Translations under genes and position numbers: made by a program | In this document: piece after piece, positions 51,438 through 59,824 of the stretch | How positions within the stretch are numbered: position 1 is the first letter of the stretch | Layout: every line of letters begins with the position of its first letter | Origin: Hymenobacter sp. BT559 | GTDB taxonomy: Bacteria; Bacteroidota; Bacteroidia; Cytophagales; Hymenobacteraceae | Assembly (NCBI RefSeq): GCF_017571525.1 | Contig: NZ_JAGETY010000012.1 | Coordinates: forward strand, 62,001 to 126,000 | Length of the DNA: 64,000 nucleotides | Reading direction: 5' to 3' | The notes under the pieces: model-generated | What the model was told of the DNA's origin: nothing | The model's input: the letters and a program-made list of their open reading frames with translations, nothing else | Databases searched by the model: none

Positions 51438-52910
51438 ATGGAAACGCAAGCGCTGAAGTATCCTGCCATCCGCAACTACGTCGCCGGTCAGCCCATAGAC
51501 ACTCCGGCCGCCGCCCTGCTCGATGTGTTTAGCCCCTTGAGCGGCGCCATCATCTCGGCCATGCCCCTGAGCAGTGCCTCCGATTTGGATGCGGCCGTGA
51601 AAGCCGCGCAGGCGGCGTTCCCGGCCTGGTCGGCCACCCCGATTAAGGAGCGGGTGCAGATATTTTACCGCTACAAAACGCTGTTGGAGCGCGACATGAA
51701 GGCCCTGGCCGACCTCGTGCGCGAGGAAAACGGCAAGACCTACGACGAGGCCCGCGCCGAAGTCGAAAAAGCCGTGGAGCTCACCGAGTTTGCCTGCTCG
51801 CTGCCGCAGCTCATCCAAGGCGAGTTTCTGGAAGTGAGTAAGGGCGTGGAAGCCCGCGCCGAGCGCAAGCCGCTAGGGGTGGTGGCTAGCATCGCACCGT
51901 TCAACTTCCCCAACATGGTGCCGCACTGGACCATTCCAAATGCCCTCGTGCTCGGCAACTGCATGATACTGAAGCCCTCGGAGAAAGTGCCGTTGAGCGC
52001 CGTTAAAATCGCCGAATTATTGAAAGAAGCCGGCCTGCCCGATGGCGTGCTCAACGTGGTAAACGGCGACAAAACCATCGTCGAAGCCATCTGCGACCAC
52101 CCCGGCATCGCGGCCGTGTCGTTCGTGGGCTCGACGCCCATTGCCAAAACTGTCTACATCAGGGCCACCTCCAACCTCAAGCGTTGCGTGGCGCTGGGTG
52201 GGGCCAAAAACCACCTCATCGTGCTGCCCGATGCCCACCCCGAAATGACGGCTAGCAACGTAGCGGCAAGCATGTCGGGCTGCGCGGGGCAGCGCTGCAT
52301 GGCCGGCTCCACGATGGTGGGCGTAGCTGGTATCGACCACATTGTAAGTAAGCTGGTCGAAGAAGCCAAGAAGATTGTGCCGGGTCAGAACCTAGGTTCT
52401 GTTATCAGCCGCGAAGCCAAGGAGCGCATCGAGCGCTACATCACCGAGGCCGAAGCGGCTGGCGCCAAGGTGCTGCTCGACGGCCGCGGCGCGGTCGTGC
52501 CCGGCCACGAGGATGGCTACTACGTGGGCCCCACGGTAGTCGATTATGTGACGCCCGACATGGCTATCGCCAAGGAAGAAGTCTTCGGTCCGGTGCTGGC
52601 CATTCTGCGCACCAAGAGCCTTGACGAGGCCCTAGCCATCGAAAATGCCAACCCCTACGGCAATGCCGCCGCCGTTTTCACCCAAAGCGGCAGCCATGCC
52701 CGCTACGTAATGGACCACGCCAGCGCTGGCATGATAGGCGTGAACATTGGCGTGCCCGTGCCCCGCGAGCCCTTCTCATTCGGCGGCTGGAACGAGTCGA
52801 AATTCGGCGCTTGTGATATCACCGGCAAAAGCTCCATCGAGTTCTGGACCCAGCTCAAGAAAACCACGACCAAGTGGAACCCCGAGTCGCGGGTGAACTG
52901 GATGAGCTAG
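51438..52910 (+). CDS. mmsA: CoA-acylating (methyl)malonate-semialdehyde dehydrogenase
   Basis: A 490-residue aldehyde dehydrogenase of the MmsA type. Catalytic Cys is in CAGQRCMAGSTMVG near residue 285; the Asn-containing ALGGAKNHLIV and the VASIAPFNFPNM oxyanion motif are family features. It oxidises malonate semialdehyde to acetyl-CoA and CO2, or the methyl form to propionyl-CoA. It is the first gene of the pyrimidine cluster, the last step of the route. It also serves valine and inositol breakdown in other bacteria, but none of those genes is near. Confidence 0.93.
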   Translation: METQALKYPAIRNYVAGQPIDTPAAALLDVFSPLSGAIISAMPLSSASDLDAAVKAAQAAFPAWSATPIKERVQIFYRYKTLLERDMKALADLVREENGKTYDEARAEVEKAVELTEFACSLPQLIQGEFLEVSKGVEARAERKPLGVVASIAPFNFPNMVPHWTIPNALVLGNCMILKPSEKVPLSAVKIAELLKEAGLPDGVLNVVNGDKTIVEAICDHPGIAAVSFVGSTPIAKTVYIRATSNLKRCVALGGAKNHLIVLPDAHPEMTASNVAASMSGCAGQRCMAGSTMVGVAGIDHIVSKLVEEAKKIVPGQNLGSVISREAKERIERYITEAEAAGAKVLLDGRGAVVPGHEDGYYVGPTVVDYVTPDMAIAKEEVFGPVLAILRTKSLDEALAIENANPYGNAAAVFTQSGSHARYVMDHASAGMIGVNIGVPVPREPFSFGGWNESKFGACDITGKSSIEFWTQLKKTTTKWNPESRVNWMS

Positions 52911-52997
52911 GCAGGCTTAGCTACTTGTTTTTAATTTATTAGGTGTTTTGCGCCCGGCTTTTTTAAAGTCGTTAGGCTGGCTTTTTTTCTAATAATT

Positions 52998-54350
52998 ATG
53001 CACCCAACCCTCGACACCGACCAGCAGCAAATCTTGCACGACAACCTCGACCATACGCTGTTTTCGTGGTCGAAGCAGGCGGGTTTGAACCCCATTAGCG
53101 CCGAGCGGGCGTCGGGTGTGTACCTCTACGACCGCGACGGCAAGCGCTACCTCGACTTCTCGTCGCAGCTCATGAACGTGAACATCGGCCACGGCGACCA
53201 GCGCGTGACCGAAGCCGTAGCCGCTCAGATGCGCGAGCTGAGCTACGTGTACCCGGGCATGATAACCAAGGCGCGCGGCGACTTGGGCCGGAAGCTGGCC
53301 GAAATAACGCCGGCCAACCTCACTAAGGCCTTTTTTACGCTGGGCGGGGCCGAGGCCATCGAAAACGCCATCAAGTTGGTGCGCATCTACACCGGCCGGC
53401 ACAAGATTGTGTCGCTCTACCAGTCATTTCACGGGGCTAGCTATGGGGCCATCAGCGTGGGCGGCGACCCGCGCAAGTTCGCCGTCGATAGCCAGGCCAT
53501 GCCGGGCACGGTGCACGTCGAAAACCCCTATTTCTACCGGTGCCCGTGGCACAGTACCACGCCCGAGGAGTGCGCCCAGCGCGCCGCCGACGCCCTAGAG
53601 CGCATTATTGGCTACGAAAATCCCGGCAGCGTGGCGGCCATTTTTCTGGAAGGCGAGTCGGGCACGTCGGGTTGCATCAAGTACCCGCCTGGCTACTGGA
53701 AGCGGGTGCGCGAAATCTGCGATAAGCACGGCATCCTGCTCGTGGCCGACGAGGTAATGTCGGGCTTCGGCCGCACCGGCAAGTGGTTTGGCTCCGACCA
53801 CCACGGCGTGAAAGTCGATATCATGTGCATGGCCAAGGGCATCACGGCCGGCTACGTGCCGCTAGGGGCCGTAATGGTCGATGAGGCTATTGCCAAGTCG
53901 TTTGATAACAAGCCGTTGCCTATTGGCCTTACCTATTCGGCACACCCCGTAAGCTGCGCCGCTGCCGTGGCCGTGCTCAATATTTACGAGGAAGACCACC
54001 TCCTCGAAAACGCCGTTGAGATGGGCCACTACCTCGATGAGCGCGTGGCCGAGCTGATAAAGCAGCACCCCAGCATCGGCGACTGGCGCAATACGGGCCT
54101 CTTCGGCTGCCTGGAGCTGGTGAAAAACCGCCAGACCAAGGAGCCCATGGCTCCCTGGAATGCCACGCCCGACCAGATGACCATCATGAACGAGGTGGCC
54201 GCCAAAATCAAGGAGCTGGGCATGTACACCTTCGTGCGCTGGAACTACGTGTTCATCGTCCCGCCGCTGACTATCAACAAGCAAGAGCTGGATGAGGGCC
54301 TAGCCATCATTTCGGAGGCCTTGAAAATAGCGGACGCGCACACGCACTAA
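52998..54350 (+). CDS. Class III aminotransferase, probable beta-alanine transaminase
   Basis: A 450-residue PLP enzyme. The PLP Lys is in MCMAKGITAGYVPLGA near residue 282, and LVADEVMSGFGRTG near 250 is the class III cofactor motif. In this context it should convert beta-alanine (or 3-aminoisobutyrate) to malonate semialdehyde (or the methyl form), taking pyruvate or 2-oxoglutarate as acceptor; the acceptor cannot be told. Best sequence impression: taurine/beta-alanine-pyruvate transaminase relatives. It lies between mmsA and the dihydropyrimidinase gene. Confidence 0.85.
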   Translation: MHPTLDTDQQQILHDNLDHTLFSWSKQAGLNPISAERASGVYLYDRDGKRYLDFSSQLMNVNIGHGDQRVTEAVAAQMRELSYVYPGMITKARGDLGRKLAEITPANLTKAFFTLGGAEAIENAIKLVRIYTGRHKIVSLYQSFHGASYGAISVGGDPRKFAVDSQAMPGTVHVENPYFYRCPWHSTTPEECAQRAADALERIIGYENPGSVAAIFLEGESGTSGCIKYPPGYWKRVREICDKHGILLVADEVMSGFGRTGKWFGSDHHGVKVDIMCMAKGITAGYVPLGAVMVDEAIAKSFDNKPLPIGLTYSAHPVSCAAAVAVLNIYEEDHLLENAVEMGHYLDERVAELIKQHPSIGDWRNTGLFGCLELVKNRQTKEPMAPWNATPDQMTIMNEVAAKIKELGMYTFVRWNYVFIVPPLTINKQELDEGLAIISEALKIADAHTH

Positions 54351-54359
54351 CCTTTTCGT

Positions 54360-55736
54360 ATGGCGATTCTACTAAAAAGCGGCCGTGTTATCACGGCCGA
54401 TTCGGACAGTATTTGCGATATTCTGGTGCAGGATGAGGCTATTGCCGCCATCGGCCGCAACCTACCCATGCCTGAAAATGTGCAGGTTATCGACTGCGCG
54501 GGCAAGCTCATCGTGCCCGGTGGCATCGACCCACACGTGCATTTGTCGATGCCCTTCATGGGCACTTTCAGCAGCGATACTTACGAAACCGGCACCCGCG
54601 CCGCGCTGCACGGTGGCACTACCACCGTCATCGATTTTATTCTGCAAAAGCAAGGCAATTCGCTGCGTGCGGCCTTTGAGGAATGGAGTGGGCGGGCTAG
54701 CGGCACAGCCGTGGGCGACTATTCCTTCCACATGGCCGTGACGGATTTCAACCCCAACACGCAGCTGGAAATCGAAGACATGGTGAACGAAGGCATCACG
54801 TCCTTCAAAACTTTCATGGCCTACAAAGGCGCGCTCATGATTGACGACGCGCAGATGGTGGGCCTGATGCAGGAAGTGAAAAAGCACGGCGGCCTCGTAA
54901 CGGCCCACGCCACCAACGGCGATATGATTGATACGCTCATTGCGCAGCACCGGGCGCAGGGCAAGCTGTCGCCGCTCTACCACTACCTGTCGCAGCCCGA
55001 AGTGACCGAAGCCGAAGCCTCCGGCCGCTTCGCTGACATTGCCAACTACACGGGCGTGAATGCCTACATCGTGCATCTCACCTGCCAGGGCGCGCTCAAC
55101 CAAGTGCGCCGTGCCACCGAGCGCAACCAGCGCGTGCTCGTCGAAACCTGCATTCAGTATCTGGTGCTCGACGCCTCGCTGTATGAGAACGAGGCCGAAG
55201 GTGCCAAGTGGGTCATGTCGCCGCCGCTGCGGGAGAAAAAAGACCAGGCCACGCTGTGGGCTGGTATAAATCAGGGCCTAGTGAATGTGGTGGGCACCGA
55301 CCACTGCCCCTTTATGTGGGAGCAGAAGCTGCTGGGCAAAGACGACTTCTCGAAGATTCCGAACGGCCACCCCGCCGTGGAGCACCGCATGGAGCTGCTG
55401 TTTTCGGAAGGTGTGAGCAAGGGCCGCATCACGCCACAAAAGTTTGTGGAAGTGACCTCGACCAATGCGGGCAAAATATTCGGCCTGTTTCCGCGCAAAG
55501 GCACCATCAGCATTGGTGCCGACGCCGACCTGGTAGTTATTGACCCCGAAAAGCAGCACACCATTTCGGCCGCCACGCACCACATGAACGTGGACTATTC
55601 GGGCTACGAAGGCTGGGAGCTAACCGGCAAAATCGAGACTGTGCTGCTGCGCGGCCAGGTAGCTATCGAGGCGGGCGAGGCGAGGGTTGGGCCCGGCTAC
55701 GGGCAGTTTATCAAGCGCGGCAAAACGGCTTTTTGA
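54360..55736 (+). CDS. hydA: Dihydropyrimidinase
   Basis: A 458-residue amidohydrolase that opens dihydrouracil or dihydrothymine to N-carbamoyl-beta-amino acid. Metal ligands are visible: GGIDPHVHLSMPF near residues 56-68, the carboxylated Lys in FKTFMAYKGALM near 150, HATNGD near 182, VHLTCQGA near 239 and GTDHCPF near 315. It starts 9 bases after the aminotransferase stop. The typical length fits the D-hydantoinase/dihydropyrimidinase family. Confidence 0.93.
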   Translation: MAILLKSGRVITADSDSICDILVQDEAIAAIGRNLPMPENVQVIDCAGKLIVPGGIDPHVHLSMPFMGTFSSDTYETGTRAALHGGTTTVIDFILQKQGNSLRAAFEEWSGRASGTAVGDYSFHMAVTDFNPNTQLEIEDMVNEGITSFKTFMAYKGALMIDDAQMVGLMQEVKKHGGLVTAHATNGDMIDTLIAQHRAQGKLSPLYHYLSQPEVTEAEASGRFADIANYTGVNAYIVHLTCQGALNQVRRATERNQRVLVETCIQYLVLDASLYENEAEGAKWVMSPPLREKKDQATLWAGINQGLVNVVGTDHCPFMWEQKLLGKDDFSKIPNGHPAVEHRMELLFSEGVSKGRITPQKFVEVTSTNAGKIFGLFPRKGTISIGADADLVVIDPEKQHTISAATHHMNVDYSGYEGWELTGKIETVLLRGQVAIEAGEARVGPGYGQFIKRGKTAF

Positions 55737-55756
55737 GCCATTTTACCTAATTCTAA

Positions 55757-55879
55757 CCGGCTGTCCTTGCGAGCGCAACGCAGTGGAGCGCGGCAATCTT
55801 TCCTTGTCGTCCGCTTCAGTAGGATTAGTATCCCTGATGACAAGGAAAGATTGCTTCGCAGGCTCGCAATGACAGCCGG
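55757..55879. repeat. REP-like inverted repeat between the dihydropyrimidinase and ureidopropionase genes
   Basis: The left arm (about 55757-55812, CCGGCTGTCCTTGCGAGCG) and the right arm (about 55835-55879) read as near reverse complements sharing GGCTGTC-TTGCGAGC and GCAATCTTTCCTTGTC. The left arm has an extra segment. Class TGTCATTGCGAGC. Confidence 0.85.
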
Positions 55880-55928
55880 GAAAAGACGAAAACAGTAGTT
55901 AAAACCATCATTCAATCACCAAACCCAC

Positions 55929-56795
55929 ATGGCACGCATTATCAAATCCGGCCTCATCCAGATGAGCCTGCCGATGACCGAGGGCGAAGGCTCTATCGAA
56001 GAAATCAAGGAAGCGATGGTGCAGAAGCACATTCCGCTGATTGAGGAAGCCGGCCGCCAGGGCGTGCAGATTCTCTGCTTGCAGGAGATTTTCAACACCC
56101 CGTATTTCTGTCCCGGCCAAAATCAGTCGTGGTACGCCTCAGCCGAATCGGTGCCCGGCCCCACTACCGAGCGCATGGCCGAGTACGCCAGGAAATATAA
56201 AATGGTGATGATAGTGCCTGTATATGAGCGCGAAGCCGCCGGCTTCCTCTACAACACGGCCGCCGTAATTGACGCCGACGGCACCTACCTCGGCAAGTAC
56301 CGCAAAAACCACATTCCGCACACCAACGGCTTTTGGGAGAAGTTCTTCTTCAAGCCCGGCAACCTGGGCTACCCGGTGTTCCAAACCATGTATGCCAAAG
56401 TGGGCGTGTACATCTGCTACGACCGCCACTTTCCCGACGGCGCGCGCATACTAGGCCTCAACGGCGCCGAAATCGTGTACAACCCCTCGGCCACGGTGGC
56501 CGGCCTATCGCAATACCTCTGGAAGCTGGAGCAGCCGGCCCACGCGGCGGCCAACGGCTACTTCATGGGCTGCATCAACCGGGTAGGCGAGGAGAAACCC
56601 TGGAACCTGGGCCGCTTCTACGGTACCAGCTACTTCGTGGACCCGCGCGGCCAGATTATCGCCCAGGCCGATGAGTACAAGGATGAATTGCTCATCGCCG
56701 AGTTTGACCTCGATATGATTGACGAGGTGCGCGCCACCTGGCAGTTCTTCCGCGACCGCCGCCCCGAGACATACGAGAAGCTGGTGGAGCTGTAA
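55929..56795 (+). CDS. N-carbamoyl-beta-alanine amidohydrolase (beta-ureidopropionase, nitrilase superfamily)
   Basis: A 288-residue nitrilase-superfamily enzyme. The Glu-Lys-Cys triad is visible: Glu in CLQEIFNTPYF near residue 54, Lys in KYRKNHIPH near 126 and Cys in VYICYDRHFPDGAR near 163. It hydrolyses N-carbamoyl-beta-alanine to beta-alanine, CO2 and ammonia. Length and the IPH-TNGFWEK loop resemble bacterial beta-ureidopropionases and putrescine carbamoylases; the gene context favours the former. Flanked by inverted repeats on both sides. Confidence 0.85.
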   Translation: MARIIKSGLIQMSLPMTEGEGSIEEIKEAMVQKHIPLIEEAGRQGVQILCLQEIFNTPYFCPGQNQSWYASAESVPGPTTERMAEYARKYKMVMIVPVYEREAAGFLYNTAAVIDADGTYLGKYRKNHIPHTNGFWEKFFFKPGNLGYPVFQTMYAKVGVYICYDRHFPDGARILGLNGAEIVYNPSATVAGLSQYLWKLEQPAHAAANGYFMGCINRVGEEKPWNLGRFYGTSYFVDPRGQIIAQADEYKDELLIAEFDLDMIDEVRATWQFFRDRRPETYEKLVEL

Positions 56796-56828
56796 GGTAG
56801 CTAGTTACCTGCGCACTAAAAATCAATT

Positions 56829-56929
56829 GTCATTGCGAGCCTGCGAAGCAATCGCACCGGCACGACACCCGCGCCGCTCACTCCGCTAGGGTCGTTTTGA
56901 TGCGATTGCTTCGCAGGCTCGCAAGGACA
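56829..56929. repeat. REP-like inverted repeat between the ureidopropionase gene and preT
   Basis: The left arm 56829-56857 (TGTCATTGCGAGCCTGCGAA...) and the right arm 56901-56929 are reverse complements over 29 bases with a single mismatch. The loop contains GCGCCGCT and CCGCTAGGGTCG, resembling the loops of the AGAACGTCA class. It ends 27 bases before the preT ATG. Confidence 0.9.
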
Positions 56930-56956
56930 GATGGGTTATTTCTTACCAATAATCAA

Positions 56957-58279
56957 ATGGCCGAATTTTCTACCCCTACCACTGCCCAGGAATTTGCCGA
57001 AAACTTCGCGCAGCTCAAGCCACTGATGAACCGCACGGAGGCGCTGTATGAAAGCTCGCGCTGCCTGTTCTGCTTCGACGCGCCGTGCATTCAGGCGTGC
57101 CCGTCGGGCATTGATATTCCGCAGTTTATCCGGCAGATAAACTCGGGCAACGTGACGGGGTCGGCCCGGACGATTTACGAGGCCAACTACTTCGGCAACG
57201 CCTGCGGCAAGGTGTGCCCAACGGAAGTGCTCTGCGAAGGCGCCTGCGTGTACAACCTACAGGATGTGAAACCAATAGAGATTGGTCGCCTCCAAAGCTA
57301 CGCCACCACCGCGGCCATTAAGGAGAACAAAAAGCTTTTCGGCCCCGGCCCGGCCAACGGCAGGCGCGTAGCCGTAATCGGCGCGGGGCCGGCCGGTATT
57401 TCGGCCGCCTGCGAGCTGCGGTCGCTAGGGTACGAGGTCACCGTTTTTGAGGCGAAGGCCCAGCCCTCGGGCTTGACGGTGTATGGCGTGGCACCTTACA
57501 AAATCACCAATGAAGAGGCCCTAGCCGAAATGGCCTATCTGCAAGGGCAGTTTGGCTACGAGGTGCGCTACCACGCGCCCATCACCGGCCGCGCCAACCT
57601 GGCCGCGCTTGAAGCGGAGTACGACGCCATCTTCCTGGGTATTGGGCTAGGCAAAACCAGTGCGCTAGGCCTGCCCGGCGAGGATAAAATAAACTGCGTG
57701 GGCGCGGTCGAGTTCATCGAAGAGCTACGGATGCGCCAAGCCGAAATGCAGGTTGGCCGCACGGTCATCGTGCTGGGGGGTGGCAACACTGCGATGGACG
57801 CTGCCTCCGAAGCCGCGCGGCTAGGGGCCGAAACCGTGCTGCTAGCCTACCGGCGCGGCAAGGAGGAAATGGGCGCCTACGAGTTTGAATATAGCCTGGC
57901 CAAAGGTGTGGGCGTGAAAGGATTATTCAACGTAGCGCCGCTCGAAATAGTGGGCGACGACTACGTGGCAGGTGTGCGTTTCATCCGCACCGCCGTGGTC
58001 GATGGCCGCGTACAGGAAGTACCCGGCACCGAGTTCGTGCAGCCCTGCGACATGGTCATTAAAGCCACTGGCCAGGCCAAGCAGACGCACTTTCTGCACC
58101 ACATTCCCGGCCTGGAATTGGATAACCGCGGCCGCATCGTGGCCGACGCGATGGGCCAGACGACCAACCCGCAGTACTTCACCTCGGGCGATGCCCGCAA
58201 CGGCGGTGCCGAGGTGGTAAATGCCGCCGCCGAAGCCAAGGTGGCCGCCAGGGGCATCTATGCCTATTTGAGCCAGTAG
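56957..58279 (+). CDS. preT: Dihydropyrimidine dehydrogenase, FAD/NAD(P)H subunit
   Basis: A 440-residue flavoprotein from the ATG at 56957 (MAEFSTPTTAQEF); an upstream frame would extend into the repeat. An N-terminal four-Cys [4Fe-4S] region (CLFCFDAPCIQACPSG near residues 37-52, and CGKVCPTEVLCEGAC near 83) is followed by an FAD-binding Rossmann motif VAVIGAGPAGISAA near 136 and an NAD(P)H motif VIVLGGGNTAMDAA near 273. It feeds electrons to PreA, reducing uracil and thymine. Its stop lies inside an inverted repeat arm. Confidence 0.93.
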   Translation: MAEFSTPTTAQEFAENFAQLKPLMNRTEALYESSRCLFCFDAPCIQACPSGIDIPQFIRQINSGNVTGSARTIYEANYFGNACGKVCPTEVLCEGACVYNLQDVKPIEIGRLQSYATTAAIKENKKLFGPGPANGRRVAVIGAGPAGISAACELRSLGYEVTVFEAKAQPSGLTVYGVAPYKITNEEALAEMAYLQGQFGYEVRYHAPITGRANLAALEAEYDAIFLGIGLGKTSALGLPGEDKINCVGAVEFIEELRMRQAEMQVGRTVIVLGGGNTAMDAASEAARLGAETVLLAYRRGKEEMGAYEFEYSLAKGVGVKGLFNVAPLEIVGDDYVAGVRFIRTAVVDGRVQEVPGTEFVQPCDMVIKATGQAKQTHFLHHIPGLELDNRGRIVADAMGQTTNPQYFTSGDARNGGAEVVNAAAEAKVAARGIYAYLSQ

Positions 58280-58355
58280 CGCGGACTTTCAGTCCGCGAG
58301 TTGAGCCGGTTCCTTCCATTTTATATCCAATCGCGGACTAAAAGCCCGCGCTACT
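58275..58355. repeat. Inverted repeat overlapping the preT stop codon
   Basis: AGTAGCGCGGACTTTCAGTC and following bases (58275-58299) pair with 58331-58355 over 25 bases with two mismatches. Each arm holds a smaller hairpin (GCGGACT-TTC-AGTCCGC). The TAG of preT (58277-58279) is in the left arm, and the preA ATG at 58359 follows the right arm by 3 bases. Confidence 0.85.
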
Positions 58356-58358
58356 GCT

Positions 58359-59726
58359 ATGCCCGACCTCTCCATAAACTTTGCCGGCATAAAGTCGCCC
58401 AACCCCTTCTGGCTGGCTTCGGCGCCGCCCACCAACTCGGGCTACCAGGTGATGAAAGCCTTCGACGCGGGCTGGGGCGGCGCAGTATGGAAGACGCTCG
58501 GCGTGCCCGTCATCAACGTGTCCAGCCGCTACGGTGGCGTCAATTACCGCGACAAGCGGCTGGTGGGCTTCAATAATATCGAGCTGATTTCGGACCGCCC
58601 GCTAGCCGATAATCTACGCGAAATCACGGAAGTCAAGAAGCGTTTTCCCGACCATGCCGTTATTGCCTCGCTCATGGTGCAGAGCCGGCAGGAATGGCAC
58701 GACATTGTGCGCCAAAGCCAAGACGCCGGTGCTGATGGCTTCGAGCTGAATTTTGGCTGCCCGCACGGCATGTGCGAGCGCGGCATGGGCTCGGCGGTGG
58801 GGCAGGAGCCCAAAATCCTGCAAATGATAGTGGAGTGGGTGATGGAGGTAGCCCAAAAACCCGTCATTGTGAAGCTCACGCCGAACATCTCCGACATTAC
58901 GGAGCCGGCGCTGGCCGCCCGGCGCGGCGGTGCCGACGCTATTTCGCTGATAAACACCATCCAAAGCATCGTGGGCGTAGACCTCGACCAGTTTTCGCCC
59001 TACCCAATAGTAGATGGCCAGGGCACCAATGGCGGCTACTGCGGCCCGGCCGTGAAGCCTATTGCCCTGAACATGGTGAAGAACTGCGCCCAGCACCCTG
59101 AGGTGCGCCTGCCCATTTCGGGCATCGGCGGCATCGAGAACTGGCGCGATGCCGTGGAGCATATCCTGCTGGGGGCCAGCTCGGTGCAGGTGTGCACGGC
59201 GGCTATGCACTTCGGCTTTGGCATCATCCGCGAAATGGTGAGCGGGCTGGAGCAGTACATGGTGGAGAAAAATTTTCAGACCATTTATGACTTCGTGGGC
59301 AAGGCCCTGCCCAACGTGCGGCACTGGGAAGACCTCAATATGAAGTACCAGGTGAAGGCCCATATTCACGAAGAAAAGTGCATCGGCTGCCAACTCTGCT
59401 ACACCGCTTGCGAAGACGGCGCGCACCAGGCCATCCGGCTGCAAGCCGGCACACGTACGCCCGCCATTATCGAGGAAAACTGCGTGGGCTGCAACCTCTG
59501 CTCGCTGGTGTGCCCAGTAGATGAGTGCATTACGATGGAGCGCCGCGATGACGGCAGCCAGCACCTCACCTGGAAGGAGCGCACCGACGCAGGCAATATT
59601 CCCACGGAGTTTAACGACGAAAAAGCCGGCGGGCGCCACCACTGGGTGCCCGAGCCGGCCGCCGCCCTCGGCAAAGAGCGCCACAAAACCTTGCCCGGCA
59701 AGGCCCGGGCGCTGGGAGTGGGCTAG
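58359..59726 (+). CDS. preA: Dihydropyrimidine dehydrogenase, FMN/Fe-S catalytic subunit
   Basis: A 455-residue PreA. The FMN-binding TIM barrel (about 1-320) holds the catalytic Cys in the loop NFGCPHGMCERGMG near residue 133, matching the DPD active-site loop. The C-terminal part (about 335-400) has two [4Fe-4S] motifs, CIGCQLCYTAC and CVGCNLCSLVCP. It reduces uracil and thymine to the dihydro forms. It is followed by an Ala/Lys tail. Together with PreT it forms a bacterial two-subunit DPD. Confidence 0.95.
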   Translation: MPDLSINFAGIKSPNPFWLASAPPTNSGYQVMKAFDAGWGGAVWKTLGVPVINVSSRYGGVNYRDKRLVGFNNIELISDRPLADNLREITEVKKRFPDHAVIASLMVQSRQEWHDIVRQSQDAGADGFELNFGCPHGMCERGMGSAVGQEPKILQMIVEWVMEVAQKPVIVKLTPNISDITEPALAARRGGADAISLINTIQSIVGVDLDQFSPYPIVDGQGTNGGYCGPAVKPIALNMVKNCAQHPEVRLPISGIGGIENWRDAVEHILLGASSVQVCTAAMHFGFGIIREMVSGLEQYMVEKNFQTIYDFVGKALPNVRHWEDLNMKYQVKAHIHEEKCIGCQLCYTACEDGAHQAIRLQAGTRTPAIIEENCVGCNLCSLVCPVDECITMERRDDGSQHLTWKERTDAGNIPTEFNDEKAGGRHHWVPEPAAALGKERHKTLPGKARALGVG

Positions 59727-59824
59727 CGGAAGCGTAGCAGGATAAGCTCGGCTGCTAGGGGGTAAGTATGGCTGGCTTATTGCTAGCCGCCTACTTTTGT
59801 CCTACCATTTATCCTTTTCCTCTT

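Noticed and set aside
27045..58355. The repeated inverted repeats as a CRISPR array
   Set aside because: The copies are far apart, differ in sequence, have no regular spacers and no cas gene is near.
58614..59684. Long antisense frame (about 356 codons) over preA
   Set aside because: preA is certain from its active-site and Fe-S motifs; the antisense product is His/Ala-rich without any family match.
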